From NCBI GenBank assembly GCA_021404785.1, contig QWHH01000009.1, positions 1-64,000 of the forward strand: a stretch of 64,000 nt of DNA, read 5' to 3'. Position 1 is the first letter of the stretch, and each line of letters begins with the position of its first letter. Below are positions 34,176 to 43,010 of the stretch, one piece after another. A model generated the notes under the pieces. That model was given only the letters and a program-made list of their open reading frames with translations. It had not been told where the DNA came from and did no database searches. The stretch comes from Lysobacterales bacterium PRO7. Lineage in GTDB: Bacteria; Pseudomonadota; Gammaproteobacteria; Xanthomonadales; Rhodanobacteraceae. Both the position numbers and the translations under genes were made by a program.

Positions 34176-35548
34176 GGCCCGAAGCCGTCGCTAAAGATTT
34201 TGTCGGGCAGGAATGCTTTCCACGCGCCGTTGCCGCTCAGCCCGGAAAAATGGAAATTTGGTGCACCGACGAATGCTTCCTTGTCGAACAGCGTCACGCT
34301 GGCGCCGAGAGAATCGCCGCCGCTGTGGAAGGTGTTGCCGTAGCCGAGCAGGCTTTCCAGCCACACCGGCTGTCCGAGGAACGTGAACATCTTGTAGAGG
34401 CGAGCATTTCCTTCCTTCGATTGCACGCCGTCGCTGTCCGGACAGCCGACGATGAACTGCGAATTTTTTGCGTCCACGCTCAGCGAAGCGCCGCAATGCC
34501 CGCCAATCGTTGCCGGTGCGCCGGGAAAGTATTCGGACAGGTAGTCGTAGCCGATGATCGAAGCCGGCTTGAAGATCGTCACCGAGCCGACCCGGCCGGC
34601 TCCGTTGTCACGCCCGGTGGCGCCGACATATACGAACGAGTTGTCGATGCCGACGCTGGTGCCGAAGAATTCGAACGCGCCGGGGTTGTCCGCGGCGAGG
34701 GTACCGACTTCCAGCCAATCCTGACCGGTTGCCGCGTTCGGGTTGGGAAACAGCACATGCGCGGCACCGGCCAGCAGGTTGCCGTTCTGCGTTTCGCCCG
34801 GCGCTCCTGCAACGAGCAGGAAACTGCTGGTCCCGGTGGACTGGATCGCGACCGATGCGCCGAGTTCCGCGCCGGCGCTGCCGCAGGCGTACGTGCTGAT
34901 TCCCGGTGGCAATTCCCATTGCTGGCTCGTGGTGTTGAAGATGTATCCGAGTACACAGCCATTGCCATTTTGCGAATGCACCTTGGCGACGGCCAACTTG
35001 CCGCCCTGCACGGCCAGTGCATTGCCGAAATTGGCGCCGCTTTCGAATTCTGCGATGCCGCCGCCATAAATGATGTTCAGTGGCGTATCTTGCCCGTATA
35101 CCTGGTAGAACTCGATGCGTCCGGCATCCGCGATTGCGCCGCCGTTTGCATCGAAATCGGGTGCGCCGACGATCAGGTGCTGCGAGTCCGCCGCGAGGCT
35201 GGCGCCGAAATGCGCGCCGGCCTGGCGGACCTTGGCATACAGCGTCGCCGAATATTTCCAGCCATAGCTGCTCGCCGGATCGCGCACGTAAACCTGTACC
35301 GCACCGCATTCGGCCAGGGTGCCGTCGCTTGCATAAGGCAGCCCGACATAGACGCGGTTGGCGGCTTCGGCCGTGGGTCCGCCAAGTCCCGTCGTGCTCA
35401 TGGCAATGCTGCTACCCAGATGCTCCCCGGCGATACCCGCCGGCCCGCCGTTGCGCGGAAACCAGGTATCGGCGAGGATAACTGGGCTTGCAAGCGCGGT
35501 CAGCAGGGCCAGCACAAGGCAGTGCTTCCGGATCGAAGCGGTGTGCAT
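34172..35548 (-). CDS. Secreted FG-GAP/beta-propeller repeat protein, C-terminal IFSDGFGP
   Basis: 458 residues from ATG at 35548 (TGAGGAC upstream). The signal peptide ends near SPVILA. Four or more repeats of the integrin-alpha FG-GAP type are visible: HLGSSIAMS...VYVGLPYA, HFGASLAADSQHLIVGAPDFD, FGNALAVQGGKLAVAK, LGASVAIQS...LLVAGAPGE, HCGASLSVDAKNSQFIVGCPDSD. They predict a beta-propeller. The C-terminus, DKIFSDGFGP, carries the shared tag. It is translationally coupled to the next gene and lies downstream of a sigma factor gene on the same strand (162-base gap). Confidence 0.85.
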   Translation of the reverse strand: MHTASIRKHCLVLALLTALASPVILADTWFPRNGGPAGIAGEHLGSSIAMSTTGLGGPTAEAANRVYVGLPYASDGTLAECGAVQVYVRDPASSYGWKYSATLYAKVRQAGAHFGASLAADSQHLIVGAPDFDANGGAIADAGRIEFYQVYGQDTPLNIIYGGGIAEFESGANFGNALAVQGGKLAVAKVHSQNGNGCVLGYIFNTTSQQWELPPGISTYACGSAGAELGASVAIQSTGTSSFLLVAGAPGETQNGNLLAGAAHVLFPNPNAATGQDWLEVGTLAADNPGAFEFFGTSVGIDNSFVYVGATGRDNGAGRVGSVTIFKPASIIGYDYLSEYFPGAPATIGGHCGASLSVDAKNSQFIVGCPDSDGVQSKEGNARLYKMFTFLGQPVWLESLLGYGNTFHSGGDSLGASVTLFDKEAFVGAPNFHFSGLSGNGAWKAFLPDKIFSDGFGP

Positions 35549-35710
35549 GGCATTGTCCTCAGGGCTACAAAAGGGGGCGTCCACATCGAGATCGAACGTC
35601 AAATCGACGTACCGGCATCTCCTTTCCGGGCAGGCGACGAATGGGACGTATGGCAGGAACAGGTTCGGAATGGACGGACACGTGCGTTCCCCACAGTTCC
35701 GCAAGCGCCG

Positions 35711-36307
35711 TCAGGTTGCGGCGAGCTGCGCGCTCATCGTGCGCAGCGCTCGCGCGACGAGCATGCGCGCGGCATCGGCGCTGCCGCCCACTTCGCGTGC
35801 GATCTCGTTGAAACTCATGCCGTGTTCCACACGCAGCGAAACCTGTGCGCGCTGGCGGCGGTTGAGGCGACGCAGGGCCATGCCGTAGGCGCGGCCGCGC
35901 TCTTGATCCAACATGGCGTCGAACACCGGGTCGTGTTCGATTGACAGCGATTCGTCGATTTCCATCGCCGCGCCACGGCGACGCTGGCGCTGCCATTCGG
36001 TGCGCGCCTCGTTGAGTACGATCTGGCGCAGGTAGGCGAGGAAACTGCCGCTGCCGCGCACTTCGAATTCGTCCAGCCTATGCAACGTGCGCAGCAGGGC
36101 GATTTGCACCAGATCGTCGGCATCGTGGCTGCCGCAGTTCGCGAAGCGGCGCAGGGCCCAGCGCCGCAGGGCCGGCAAGCAGGCGGCGTACAGGTCCTGG
36201 CGCGCGGCACGGTCCCAACGCTGACCGCTGCGTGCGCGCGCATCCGTTGCGGTCAAGGCATCCACGCATGCTGTGGCGTTGGCGCGTTCGTCGATTGCGA
36301 ATTCCAT
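35711..36307 (-). CDS. Sigma-70 family RNA polymerase sigma factor (ECF-like)
   Basis: 198 residues from ATG at 36307. Region 2 is visible as DADDLVQIALLRTLHRLDEFEVRGSGSFLAYLRQIVLNEAR (read in parts: DADDLVQIALLRT, SFLAYLRQIVLNEAR). Region 4 is RRQRAQVSLRVEHGMSFNEIAREVGGSADAARMLVARAL, a helix-turn-helix. There is no region 1 or 3, so it is ECF class. No anti-sigma gene is adjacent. The two secreted proteins downstream on the same strand are likely targets or co-transcribed partners; this is inference. Confidence 0.87.
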   Translation of the reverse strand: MEFAIDERANATACVDALTATDARARSGQRWDRAARQDLYAACLPALRRWALRRFANCGSHDADDLVQIALLRTLHRLDEFEVRGSGSFLAYLRQIVLNEARTEWQRQRRRGAAMEIDESLSIEHDPVFDAMLDQERGRAYGMALRRLNRRQRAQVSLRVEHGMSFNEIAREVGGSADAARMLVARALRTMSAQLAAT

Positions 36308-36439
36308 GGGCACACACCTTGACGGATTGAGTGTGTGCAGTGTGCAAACGCGCACGCCACGCGTCCAATGAAAGCTTGCTATGCGCCGATGCGCCGGGAT
36401 TATGCCGATAACGCGAGGGAATCGCGCCTTTCCAGGCGG

Positions 36440-37402
36440 TTATGACTTTTCGACAGTGCGCACGCGGCGACGATTCGCCGCCACCAACGCATCGTCGGCG
36501 ATGGCGCCTTCGCCGGTGCCATGCATGCGATTGCTGGCCAGCAGGCCGGGGCAGTGCTGCGTGAGCGTGTCGATCACCGCGCGCTGCAGGCGCGTGTAGT
36601 ACGGCTGCTTGTGGAATTGCAGGATCACCGGGACCTCGAATGGCCGGTAGCCCGGAACGGCGCGTACGTTGTGCTCCGGCTTGATCAGGTGCACCGGCAC
36701 CACGGCGCGGCCGATGCCTTCGGACACCGCGTCGATAAGACCGTAGATATCGTCGAAATAGGCGCGCAACATCTTCGGCACGGTGGCGCCGGTCTGGCGC
36801 AGGAAAAATTTTTCGGTGAAGTTGTCGCGCGGCTCATGATCGATGTAGCAATCTTCGCGTCCGCTGTGCAGCGCCGACTCGATCAGCACGTTGCGCTCGA
36901 TGCCGATTTGCACGTTGTCGATGCTCATGCGTTCGCACTCGGACAACGACACCACGAAATCGACCTTGCCGTCGGTAAGCCAGTCGTGTAGTTCGTTGAC
37001 CTCTGTCTTGAAGGTCTGGCAGGACACGCGCGGATGCGCGCGCAGCAGGGTGCCAAGTGCCGGCACAATCACCGAACGCAACGCGGACGAAAACGAGGCG
37101 ATGCGGAAGAATCCGCCCAGGGTCTGGTCGGCCGCGCCGCCGACGAGGCGCGCGAGCAGTTCGGCTTCGTGGTGCTCGACGGTCGCGCCGTAGCGCTGCA
37201 GCACGCGGCCGGATTCGGTGAGTTCAAGGCCGCCGTGCAGGCGCACGAACAGCGCCTGACCGAGCGCTTCTTCCAGACCCTGGATGCGCTTGGTCAGCGC
37301 CGGCTGGGTGATGTGCAGGGATTCGGACGCGCGCGAAAAATTCAGCTCGCGCGCGAGCGTCATGAACGATTCGATTTGCGTCGACGACAAGCGCGTGCCC
37401 AT
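36440..37402 (-). CDS. LysR-family transcriptional regulator
   Basis: 320 residues. Helix-turn-helix domain: SSTQIESFMTLARELNFSRAS and LHITQPALTKRIQGLEEALG, followed by a substrate-binding domain of normal length and a basic Arg/Val-rich tail (AANRRRVRTVEKS). It is not divergent from any catabolic gene: the gene behind it (37582-38454) is on the same strand, and the gene ahead encodes a sigma factor. The target is therefore not indicated by context. Confidence 0.87.
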   Translation of the reverse strand: MGTRLSSTQIESFMTLARELNFSRASESLHITQPALTKRIQGLEEALGQALFVRLHGGLELTESGRVLQRYGATVEHHEAELLARLVGGAADQTLGGFFRIASFSSALRSVIVPALGTLLRAHPRVSCQTFKTEVNELHDWLTDGKVDFVVSLSECERMSIDNVQIGIERNVLIESALHSGREDCYIDHEPRDNFTEKFFLRQTGATVPKMLRAYFDDIYGLIDAVSEGIGRAVVPVHLIKPEHNVRAVPGYRPFEVPVILQFHKQPYYTRLQRAVIDTLTQHCPGLLASNRMHGTGEGAIADDALVAANRRRVRTVEKS

Positions 37403-37581
37403 CGCTGATCTTCCCCAATTGCCCCGTTGCGATCATAACAGCAAGTCATCGCGTCATTCACTGCGGTTATCACGATTCCTGCGGCGCACGTAGCAACGGC
37501 ATTGGCGAACCCGCACGCTGGAGCGAAACTCCATGCCGCTAGTGCTCGCCTGAGGCCGATTATCGCAGCGCCTTGCCTTGG

Positions 37582-38454
37582 CTACGTCGGCGAGCCGCCA
37601 TTGCTGGCCGCGAGAAAGTCGTCGATCGCGGTCCGCGCGGCGGGTTCATCCAGGGTCGGCGCGTGGCCGCGTGCGGGAATCGTCGTCGCGCGCAGGCCTG
37701 GCAGCCGCGCACACATCTTCGCCACGGTTGCTTCTGACAGCAGATCGGATATTTCGCCGCGCAGGACCAGCACGGGCTTGCCGGCGAGCAGGTCGAACAC
37801 GGGCCACAGGTCGGGCGTAGCCGAGCCGTTGGCCAGGCCGACCGCGATGCCCGGGTCGTAGTCGAAGCGGATGATTCCATCGATGTCGCGATAGCAGCTC
37901 GTTCGCGCGTAGTTGCCCCAGTCCGCGGCGGTGAAATCCGGATATGCCGCGCCGTAATTCTCGGCCATACGCTGCGCGGCTTCAGCCCAGTTTGTCATCG
38001 GCGCGGACGGCTTGCCGACATAGCTGGCGATGCGCGCAAGGCCGCGCGGATCGAGTTCCGGGCCGGCGTCGTTGAGCACGACGCGGGTCACGCGCTGCGG
38101 CGCCAGAGCGTTCATTCCCATCGCCATCAGCGCGCCGAGCGAGGTGCCGATCACGCCGAACGTGTCGATGCGCAACGCTTCGAGCAGGCCGAAGATGTCG
38201 CCGCCATAGACATCCGGTCGATAGTTTTCCGGTTTCGGATCGCGCGCCGAGCGGCCGCGCCCGCGCAGGTCGGGACAGAGCACGCGGTAGCGCACGGACA
38301 AGTGCGCAGCGAGGCCGTCGAAATCCTTCGAGTTGCGGGTCAAGCCGGGCAAGCACAGCAGCACGGGCGCGCCGGCGTGCGGACCTGCGTAGTCGCGCGC
38401 GTACAAGCGCAGTCCGTCGGCGCTGGCATAGTAGGTGTCCGCGTGGTGCTGCAT
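37582..38454 (-). CDS. Alpha/beta hydrolase
   Basis: 290 residues. The oxyanion region LLCLPGLTRNSKDFDGLA, the nucleophile elbow GTSLGALMAM, and the late GHAPTLDEPAA with the catalytic His form the usual triad; PDLRGRGRSARDP is typical of the serine-esterase and C-C hydrolase branch. GAGGA precedes the ATG at 38454; an upstream in-frame Met is unlikely. It is divergent from a TetR regulator (124-base gap). With the downstream TonB receptor, MFS carrier and PHA depolymerase it may cleave imported ester oligomers; substrate not determined. Confidence 0.88.
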   Translation of the reverse strand: MQHHADTYYASADGLRLYARDYAGPHAGAPVLLCLPGLTRNSKDFDGLAAHLSVRYRVLCPDLRGRGRSARDPKPENYRPDVYGGDIFGLLEALRIDTFGVIGTSLGALMAMGMNALAPQRVTRVVLNDAGPELDPRGLARIASYVGKPSAPMTNWAEAAQRMAENYGAAYPDFTAADWGNYARTSCYRDIDGIIRFDYDPGIAVGLANGSATPDLWPVFDLLAGKPVLVLRGEISDLLSEATVAKMCARLPGLRATTIPARGHAPTLDEPAARTAIDDFLAASNGGSPT

Positions 38455-38578
38455 GGTTTTCCTCACTGGCGCGTTGGCGTCATCGGGGTTGCGCTTGCCG
38501 TTCGCGGCAATCGGGGTTATTGATCAAATCGTGAAATTGGCGAGAATAGCGCCCCGTCCGCGATAAACGGTTCACATC

Positions 38579-39316
38579 ATGCCGAAGCCGAGTGCTGCGC
38601 AGAAGCCTTCCGTGAAACGGCCGCAGAAACCGCCGCGTCGCGGCGTTGCAGACGCCGCGCACGTAGCGTCCGGCAAGGCGGCGCGCAGCCGCAGGACGCA
38701 GGCACGCATCCTGGATGCAGCCGAGGAGTTGTTCTCGCATCACGGCATCTATGGCGTGAGCATTCGCGACATCGCCGACGCGGCGGGCGTGGACACCGCA
38801 CTGCTGCACTACCATTTCGCGAACAAGGACGGCATCTACGAAGCCGTGCTGCTGCGTCGCGCCGGCGAGATCAACACGGCGCGCACGCGTTCGCTGGACG
38901 ATTACGCGCTGGCCTGCGCTGGCAGGCCGAGCATCGAAGGCGTCGTGCGCGCGTACCTGCAACCGGTGTTCGAGCGCTTGCGCAACGGCGGGCGCGGATT
39001 CAACAACTTCGCGGCGCTGATTGCGCTTGCGAACAATACGGAACTGTGGGGCGGCGGCACGGTGAAGGAATACTTCGACCCTTCCGTGCAGCGACTGATC
39101 GAGTTGCTGCGGCTGGCGATGCCGAAGGCGCGCGAAGAGGACTTGTACTGGGGCTACCAGTTCCTGTCTGGGGCGCTGACCCTGAGCTATTCGCGCAACG
39201 ACCGCATCAAGTGGCTCTCGCACGGACTGTGCCGCGCCAACGATTACGCGGCGATCGAACCGCGCCTGGTCGAATGGTGCACGTCGGCTTTCCGGGGGCT
39301 TGGCGCACGGCGCTGA
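38579..39316 (+). CDS. TetR/AcrR-family transcriptional regulator
   Basis: 245 residues. A basic, Pro/Lys-rich N-terminal extension of about 38 residues precedes the TetR helix-turn-helix domain (RILDAAEELFSHHGIYGVSIRDIADAAGVDTALLHYHFANKDGIY in parts). The ligand-binding region then has a TetR C-terminal type fold. It lies between the divergent hydrolase and the same-strand TonB receptor, so it probably represses both; TTGATCAA at 38520-38527 and TTTATT-CACC-AATAAA at 39385-39400 are possible sites. Confidence 0.88.
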   Translation: MPKPSAAQKPSVKRPQKPPRRGVADAAHVASGKAARSRRTQARILDAAEELFSHHGIYGVSIRDIADAAGVDTALLHYHFANKDGIYEAVLLRRAGEINTARTRSLDDYALACAGRPSIEGVVRAYLQPVFERLRNGGRGFNNFAALIALANNTELWGGGTVKEYFDPSVQRLIELLRLAMPKAREEDLYWGYQFLSGALTLSYSRNDRIKWLSHGLCRANDYAAIEPRLVEWCTSAFRGLGARR

Positions 39317-39377
39317 CTCGACGTCGATTTTGCTTCGAAGGCAATGCTGCATTGCGGCTTGCGTGTTCGGAAACGGA

Positions 39378-39406
39378 TTGATAGTTTATTCACCAATAAA
39401 TAAAAA
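39378..39406 (+). promoter_or_regulatory. Promoter of the TonB receptor gene with an inverted repeat in the spacer
   Basis: TTGATA (39378-39383), a 17-base spacer and TAAAAA (39401-39406). The spacer is almost exactly filled by TTTATT-CACC-AATAAA, a perfect 6-bp dyad where a repressor such as the adjacent TetR protein could block polymerase. Confidence 0.4.
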
Positions 39407-39463
39407 GCAAACCGCAGTGCACAACGTCGCAGCCCTGCTGCATTACTTCCCAGGAAACCCGAA

Positions 39464-41674
39464 ATGACCAGCAAGCCCTTGAAAATCGCGATCGCAGCCG
39501 CGTTGCTCACCGGCATGGCCGCGCATGCCCAGACCGCAGACGACACCGCCGCGAAAAAGCCCGATGCGGCGTCAGTGAAAAAAGCCGAATCGACCGCTTC
39601 GTTGGAAACCGTTACCGTGACCGCGCGCCGGCGTTCGGAGTTGTTGCAGGACGTGCCGATCGCGGTGACCGCGATCTCCGCGCAGAAGCTCGACAGCCTG
39701 AATGTGCAGAACCTCGGCGACTTGCAGGGCGAGGTGCCGAATCTCACCGTGCATGACGCGCGCGCCAGCAACACCACAATCACCGCCTATATCCGCGGCA
39801 TCGGCCAGTCCGATCCGACCTGGGGCTCGGATCCTGGCGTCGGCATCTATCTCGACGACGTCTACATCGCGCGTCCGCAAGGCGCGCTGCTGGACGTGTT
39901 CGACATCCAGCGCATCGAAGTGTTGCGCGGCCCGCAGGGTACGCTGTACGGCAAGAACACGATCGGCGGCGCGATCAAATACGTTTCCAAGCCGCTGCCG
40001 ACCCAGAGCGAAGGCTATGCGCAGATCGATGCCGGCAATGAAGGCATGGCCAAGCTCAAGGCCGGCCTCGGCGGCGCGACAGACGATGGCGTGTGGCGCG
40101 CCCGTGTCGCCTACGCATCGCTGCATCACGACGGCTACGGCACCAACCTCAACACCGGCGATTCGGTCAGCAACCAGAACACGAATGCGGGTCGCATCTC
40201 GGTAGGGTTTTTCCCGAAAGATGTGCCGTTCGACTTGCAAATCAGCGCCGATACTTCGCACGACAATTCCAACCCGCGCGGCGCGCGCATGCTCGCGCCG
40301 AACAAGTACACGCCGCCGTATCCGCCGCTGGACAGCGATTACGACGTGCGCAGCGGCATGCCGAGCGTCAATCCCACGCATATGGTCGGCGAAGCAATGA
40401 CCATGAGCTACTACGCGAACAGCCAGTGGACGTTGAAGTCGATCACTTCGCATCGGCAGTCGAACACGCTGACCAACATCGACTTCGACACCACGCCCTT
40501 GCCGATAGCCGACGTGACGGCCTATTACCACGATCATCAGACCTCGCAGGAATTCCAGGCCACGTATAGCGGCGATAACGGCAACAGCGGCGTGATCGGT
40601 TTTTACTATTTCGACGGCGGCGCAGGCGGTGCCATCCACAACAACTTCTTCAACCTGCTGTTCGGCGTCACCGGCGGTAATGTCGACACGCGCAGCTACG
40701 CCGGTTACACCGATTGGACCTTCAAGCTCGCGGACAAATGGAACCTGTCGGTCGGCGCGCGCTATACCGACGAGCGCAAGCACGCGACAGTCGACAACTA
40801 TTCGACCACGGACGCCACGTTCACCACGCCGACCACGACCAGCGCCAATTTCGACAAGTCGCTGGATTCGACCAACCTGTCGCCGCGCGTCTCGCTGATG
40901 TACGCGCTATCGGATAACACCAACCTGTATGGCTCGCTCTCGCGCGGCTTCAAGTCGGGCGGCTACAACATCCGCGCCAATACCGCGGCGGTACCGCAAT
41001 CGGATCACCCGATCGCCGACGAAGTGCTCGACACGGCCGAGTTCGGCAGCAAGTCGAGTTTCGACGATGGCCGTTTCGCGCTGAATGCGGACGTGTTCTA
41101 CACCCGCTACCGCAACATCCAGCTTTCGGTGTTCACGTCGTACACGCTGCCGGACGGCACTTCCGGATTCTTCGGCGACGTCGCCAACGCGGGCAAGGCG
41201 CACGCCTACGGCATCGAGGCCGAATTCGCCTGGCGTCCGAGCGAACACTGGTCAGTCACCGGCAATATCGCCGGCTTGCACACGCAGTACGACAACTATG
41301 AGAGCTATGGCCAGAACATCGCCGACACAAAGCGCTTCAGCGAATCGCCGAACGGCCAGGCCGGCCTGAACCTCGAGTACTCAACGCCGGTGGATTTCGG
41401 CGGCAACATCCACGCGCGCGTCGGCTACACCTATCAGACCAAGGTGTATCCGACGACGGACCTGACCGAAGCACTGGCGCAGGGTCCGTATGGCCTGCTC
41501 GGCGCGAGCCTGATCTGGAACAAGGACGCGCACTGGACGTTCGGCCTGCACGGCAGCAACCTGACGGACAAGTCGTATCGCACCGACGGCTATGCGATCC
41601 CCGTGCTCGGCGTGCTGACCGGATTCTACGGCGCTCCGCGCCTGATCTACGCCAGCGCGCGTTACTCGTTCTGA
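39464..41674 (+). CDS. TonB-dependent outer-membrane receptor
   Basis: 736 residues. The signal peptide ends at HAQ. The plug domain has VTVTARRRSELLQDVPIAVTA (TonB box-like start, in parts), AYIRGIGQSD, GIYLDDVYIAR and VEVLRGPQGTLYGKNTIGGAI-like RIEVLRGPQGTLYGK. A 22-strand barrel follows, with alternating aromatic residues, ending in the outer-membrane signature YASARYSF. LDDVYIARPQGALLDVFD is typical of receptors in substrate-uptake clusters of aquatic and soil bacteria, not of siderophore receptors. It is followed by an MFS carrier and a PHA depolymerase, suggesting uptake of a small organic ester or oligomer. Confidence 0.93.
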   Translation: MTSKPLKIAIAAALLTGMAAHAQTADDTAAKKPDAASVKKAESTASLETVTVTARRRSELLQDVPIAVTAISAQKLDSLNVQNLGDLQGEVPNLTVHDARASNTTITAYIRGIGQSDPTWGSDPGVGIYLDDVYIARPQGALLDVFDIQRIEVLRGPQGTLYGKNTIGGAIKYVSKPLPTQSEGYAQIDAGNEGMAKLKAGLGGATDDGVWRARVAYASLHHDGYGTNLNTGDSVSNQNTNAGRISVGFFPKDVPFDLQISADTSHDNSNPRGARMLAPNKYTPPYPPLDSDYDVRSGMPSVNPTHMVGEAMTMSYYANSQWTLKSITSHRQSNTLTNIDFDTTPLPIADVTAYYHDHQTSQEFQATYSGDNGNSGVIGFYYFDGGAGGAIHNNFFNLLFGVTGGNVDTRSYAGYTDWTFKLADKWNLSVGARYTDERKHATVDNYSTTDATFTTPTTTSANFDKSLDSTNLSPRVSLMYALSDNTNLYGSLSRGFKSGGYNIRANTAAVPQSDHPIADEVLDTAEFGSKSSFDDGRFALNADVFYTRYRNIQLSVFTSYTLPDGTSGFFGDVANAGKAHAYGIEAEFAWRPSEHWSVTGNIAGLHTQYDNYESYGQNIADTKRFSESPNGQAGLNLEYSTPVDFGGNIHARVGYTYQTKVYPTTDLTEALAQGPYGLLGASLIWNKDAHWTFGLHGSNLTDKSYRTDGYAIPVLGVLTGFYGAPRLIYASARYSF

Positions 41675-41728
41675 GCGCGCTTCCCGGCGGCCGTGTCAGG
41701 GCGGTCGCCGGAAAATCGGGCCACGCGC

Positions 41729-42997
41729 ATGCAGGACAGCGCAACGCTGCAAACCTCGAGTGGGACGGACGTGCGGACGCGGCGCATCGCGCTGGCAGTG
41801 CTGATCGTTGTCTACACGCTGAACTTCGTAGACCGGCAGATCCTCGCGATTCTCAAGGAACCGATCGCCGCCGACCTGCACCTGTCGGACACCGATCTTG
41901 GATTGCTCGGCGGCTTCGCGTTCGCGCTGTTCTACTCCGTGCTCGCGATTCCGTTCGCGTGGTTGGCGGATCGATTCTCGCGCGTGTGGATCATTTCCGC
42001 GGGACTTTTCCTTTGGTCCGGATTCACCGCGTTGTGCGGAATGGCAGGCAGCTTCGCGGTGCTGTTTCTCGCGCGCATGGGCGTCGGCGTCGGCGAAGCC
42101 GGCGGTGTCGCGCCCGCGTACAGCCTGATCGCGGACTGGTTCCCGCCGCGTTCGCGTGCGCGGGCTCTGGCCGCCTATTCGTTCGGCATCCCGATCGGCA
42201 GCGCGCTGGGCGTGTTGTTCGGCGGACTTGTTGCGAAGGCGGTCGATTGGCGCTTCGCGTTCATCGCAATCGGCGTGTTCGGCGTACTGCTCACACCGCT
42301 GTTCCTGTGGCTGGTGCGCGATCCGCCGCGCATCGCGACAGCCGCGCCGCAGCTTGGGCTGGCCGCGGTCGGCAAGCTTGCGTTGCACAAACCCACATTC
42401 TGGCTGCTCGCGTTCGGTTCGGGCAGCTCATCGCTGGTCGGTTACGGATTGATGTACTGGCTGCCGACATTCCTTGCACGCACGTTGCACATGGATATTG
42501 TCGCGCGTTCGGAACTGCTCGCGGCGGTGCTGTTCATCGGCGGCATCGCCGGCATGGCCGCGGGCGGCTGGCTGGCCGATCGACTCGGCACGCGCAGCAA
42601 GCGCGCCTATGCGCTGATTCCCGCTATCGCATTCCTCGCCGCGGCGCCGCTGTATGCATTCGCGATCGAGTCCACGACGCCGTTGCAGACGTTCGCGTTG
42701 CTGCTGTTGCCGTATGCGCTCGCGCTGGTCTGGCTAGGCCCGGTGCTGACTGCCGTGCAGCATCTGGCGCCGGCTTCCTCGCGCAGTACGATGTCGGCAT
42801 TGTTCCTGCTCATCAACAACCTGGTCGGACTCGGCATCGGGCCGTATTTTTTTGGCGCCGTATCCGACTATCTCAAGCCCGTATACGGTGCCGACTCGAT
42901 CAAGTATGCGTTCTTCTATGGCCTGGGTTTTTACGTGATCGCGGCCGCTCTGCTGTATCTTGCGTCGCGTCGCATCACGCGCGACTGGATCGACTGA
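41729..42997 (+). CDS. MFS transporter (spinster-like)
   Basis: 422 residues, about 12 membrane segments. MFS signatures: YTLNFVDRQILAILKEPIAADLHLSDTDLGLLGG (in parts: LNFVDRQILAIL, LSDTDLGLLGG), WLADRFSRVWII in the loop 2-3 motif, and GVGEAGGVAPAYSLIADWFPPRSRARAL. This is the spinster-like organic-anion branch that is often next to TonB receptors. It lies 54 bases after the receptor gene and 13 bases before the depolymerase gene, so it is probably part of one transcript and may carry the depolymerase product (for example 3-hydroxybutyrate) inward. Confidence 0.9.
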   Translation: MQDSATLQTSSGTDVRTRRIALAVLIVVYTLNFVDRQILAILKEPIAADLHLSDTDLGLLGGFAFALFYSVLAIPFAWLADRFSRVWIISAGLFLWSGFTALCGMAGSFAVLFLARMGVGVGEAGGVAPAYSLIADWFPPRSRARALAAYSFGIPIGSALGVLFGGLVAKAVDWRFAFIAIGVFGVLLTPLFLWLVRDPPRIATAAPQLGLAAVGKLALHKPTFWLLAFGSGSSSLVGYGLMYWLPTFLARTLHMDIVARSELLAAVLFIGGIAGMAAGGWLADRLGTRSKRAYALIPAIAFLAAAPLYAFAIESTTPLQTFALLLLPYALALVWLGPVLTAVQHLAPASSRSTMSALFLLINNLVGLGIGPYFFGAVSDYLKPVYGADSIKYAFFYGLGFYVIAAALLYLASRRITRDWID

Positions 42998-43010
42998 AAA
43001 TGTGTCTGCC

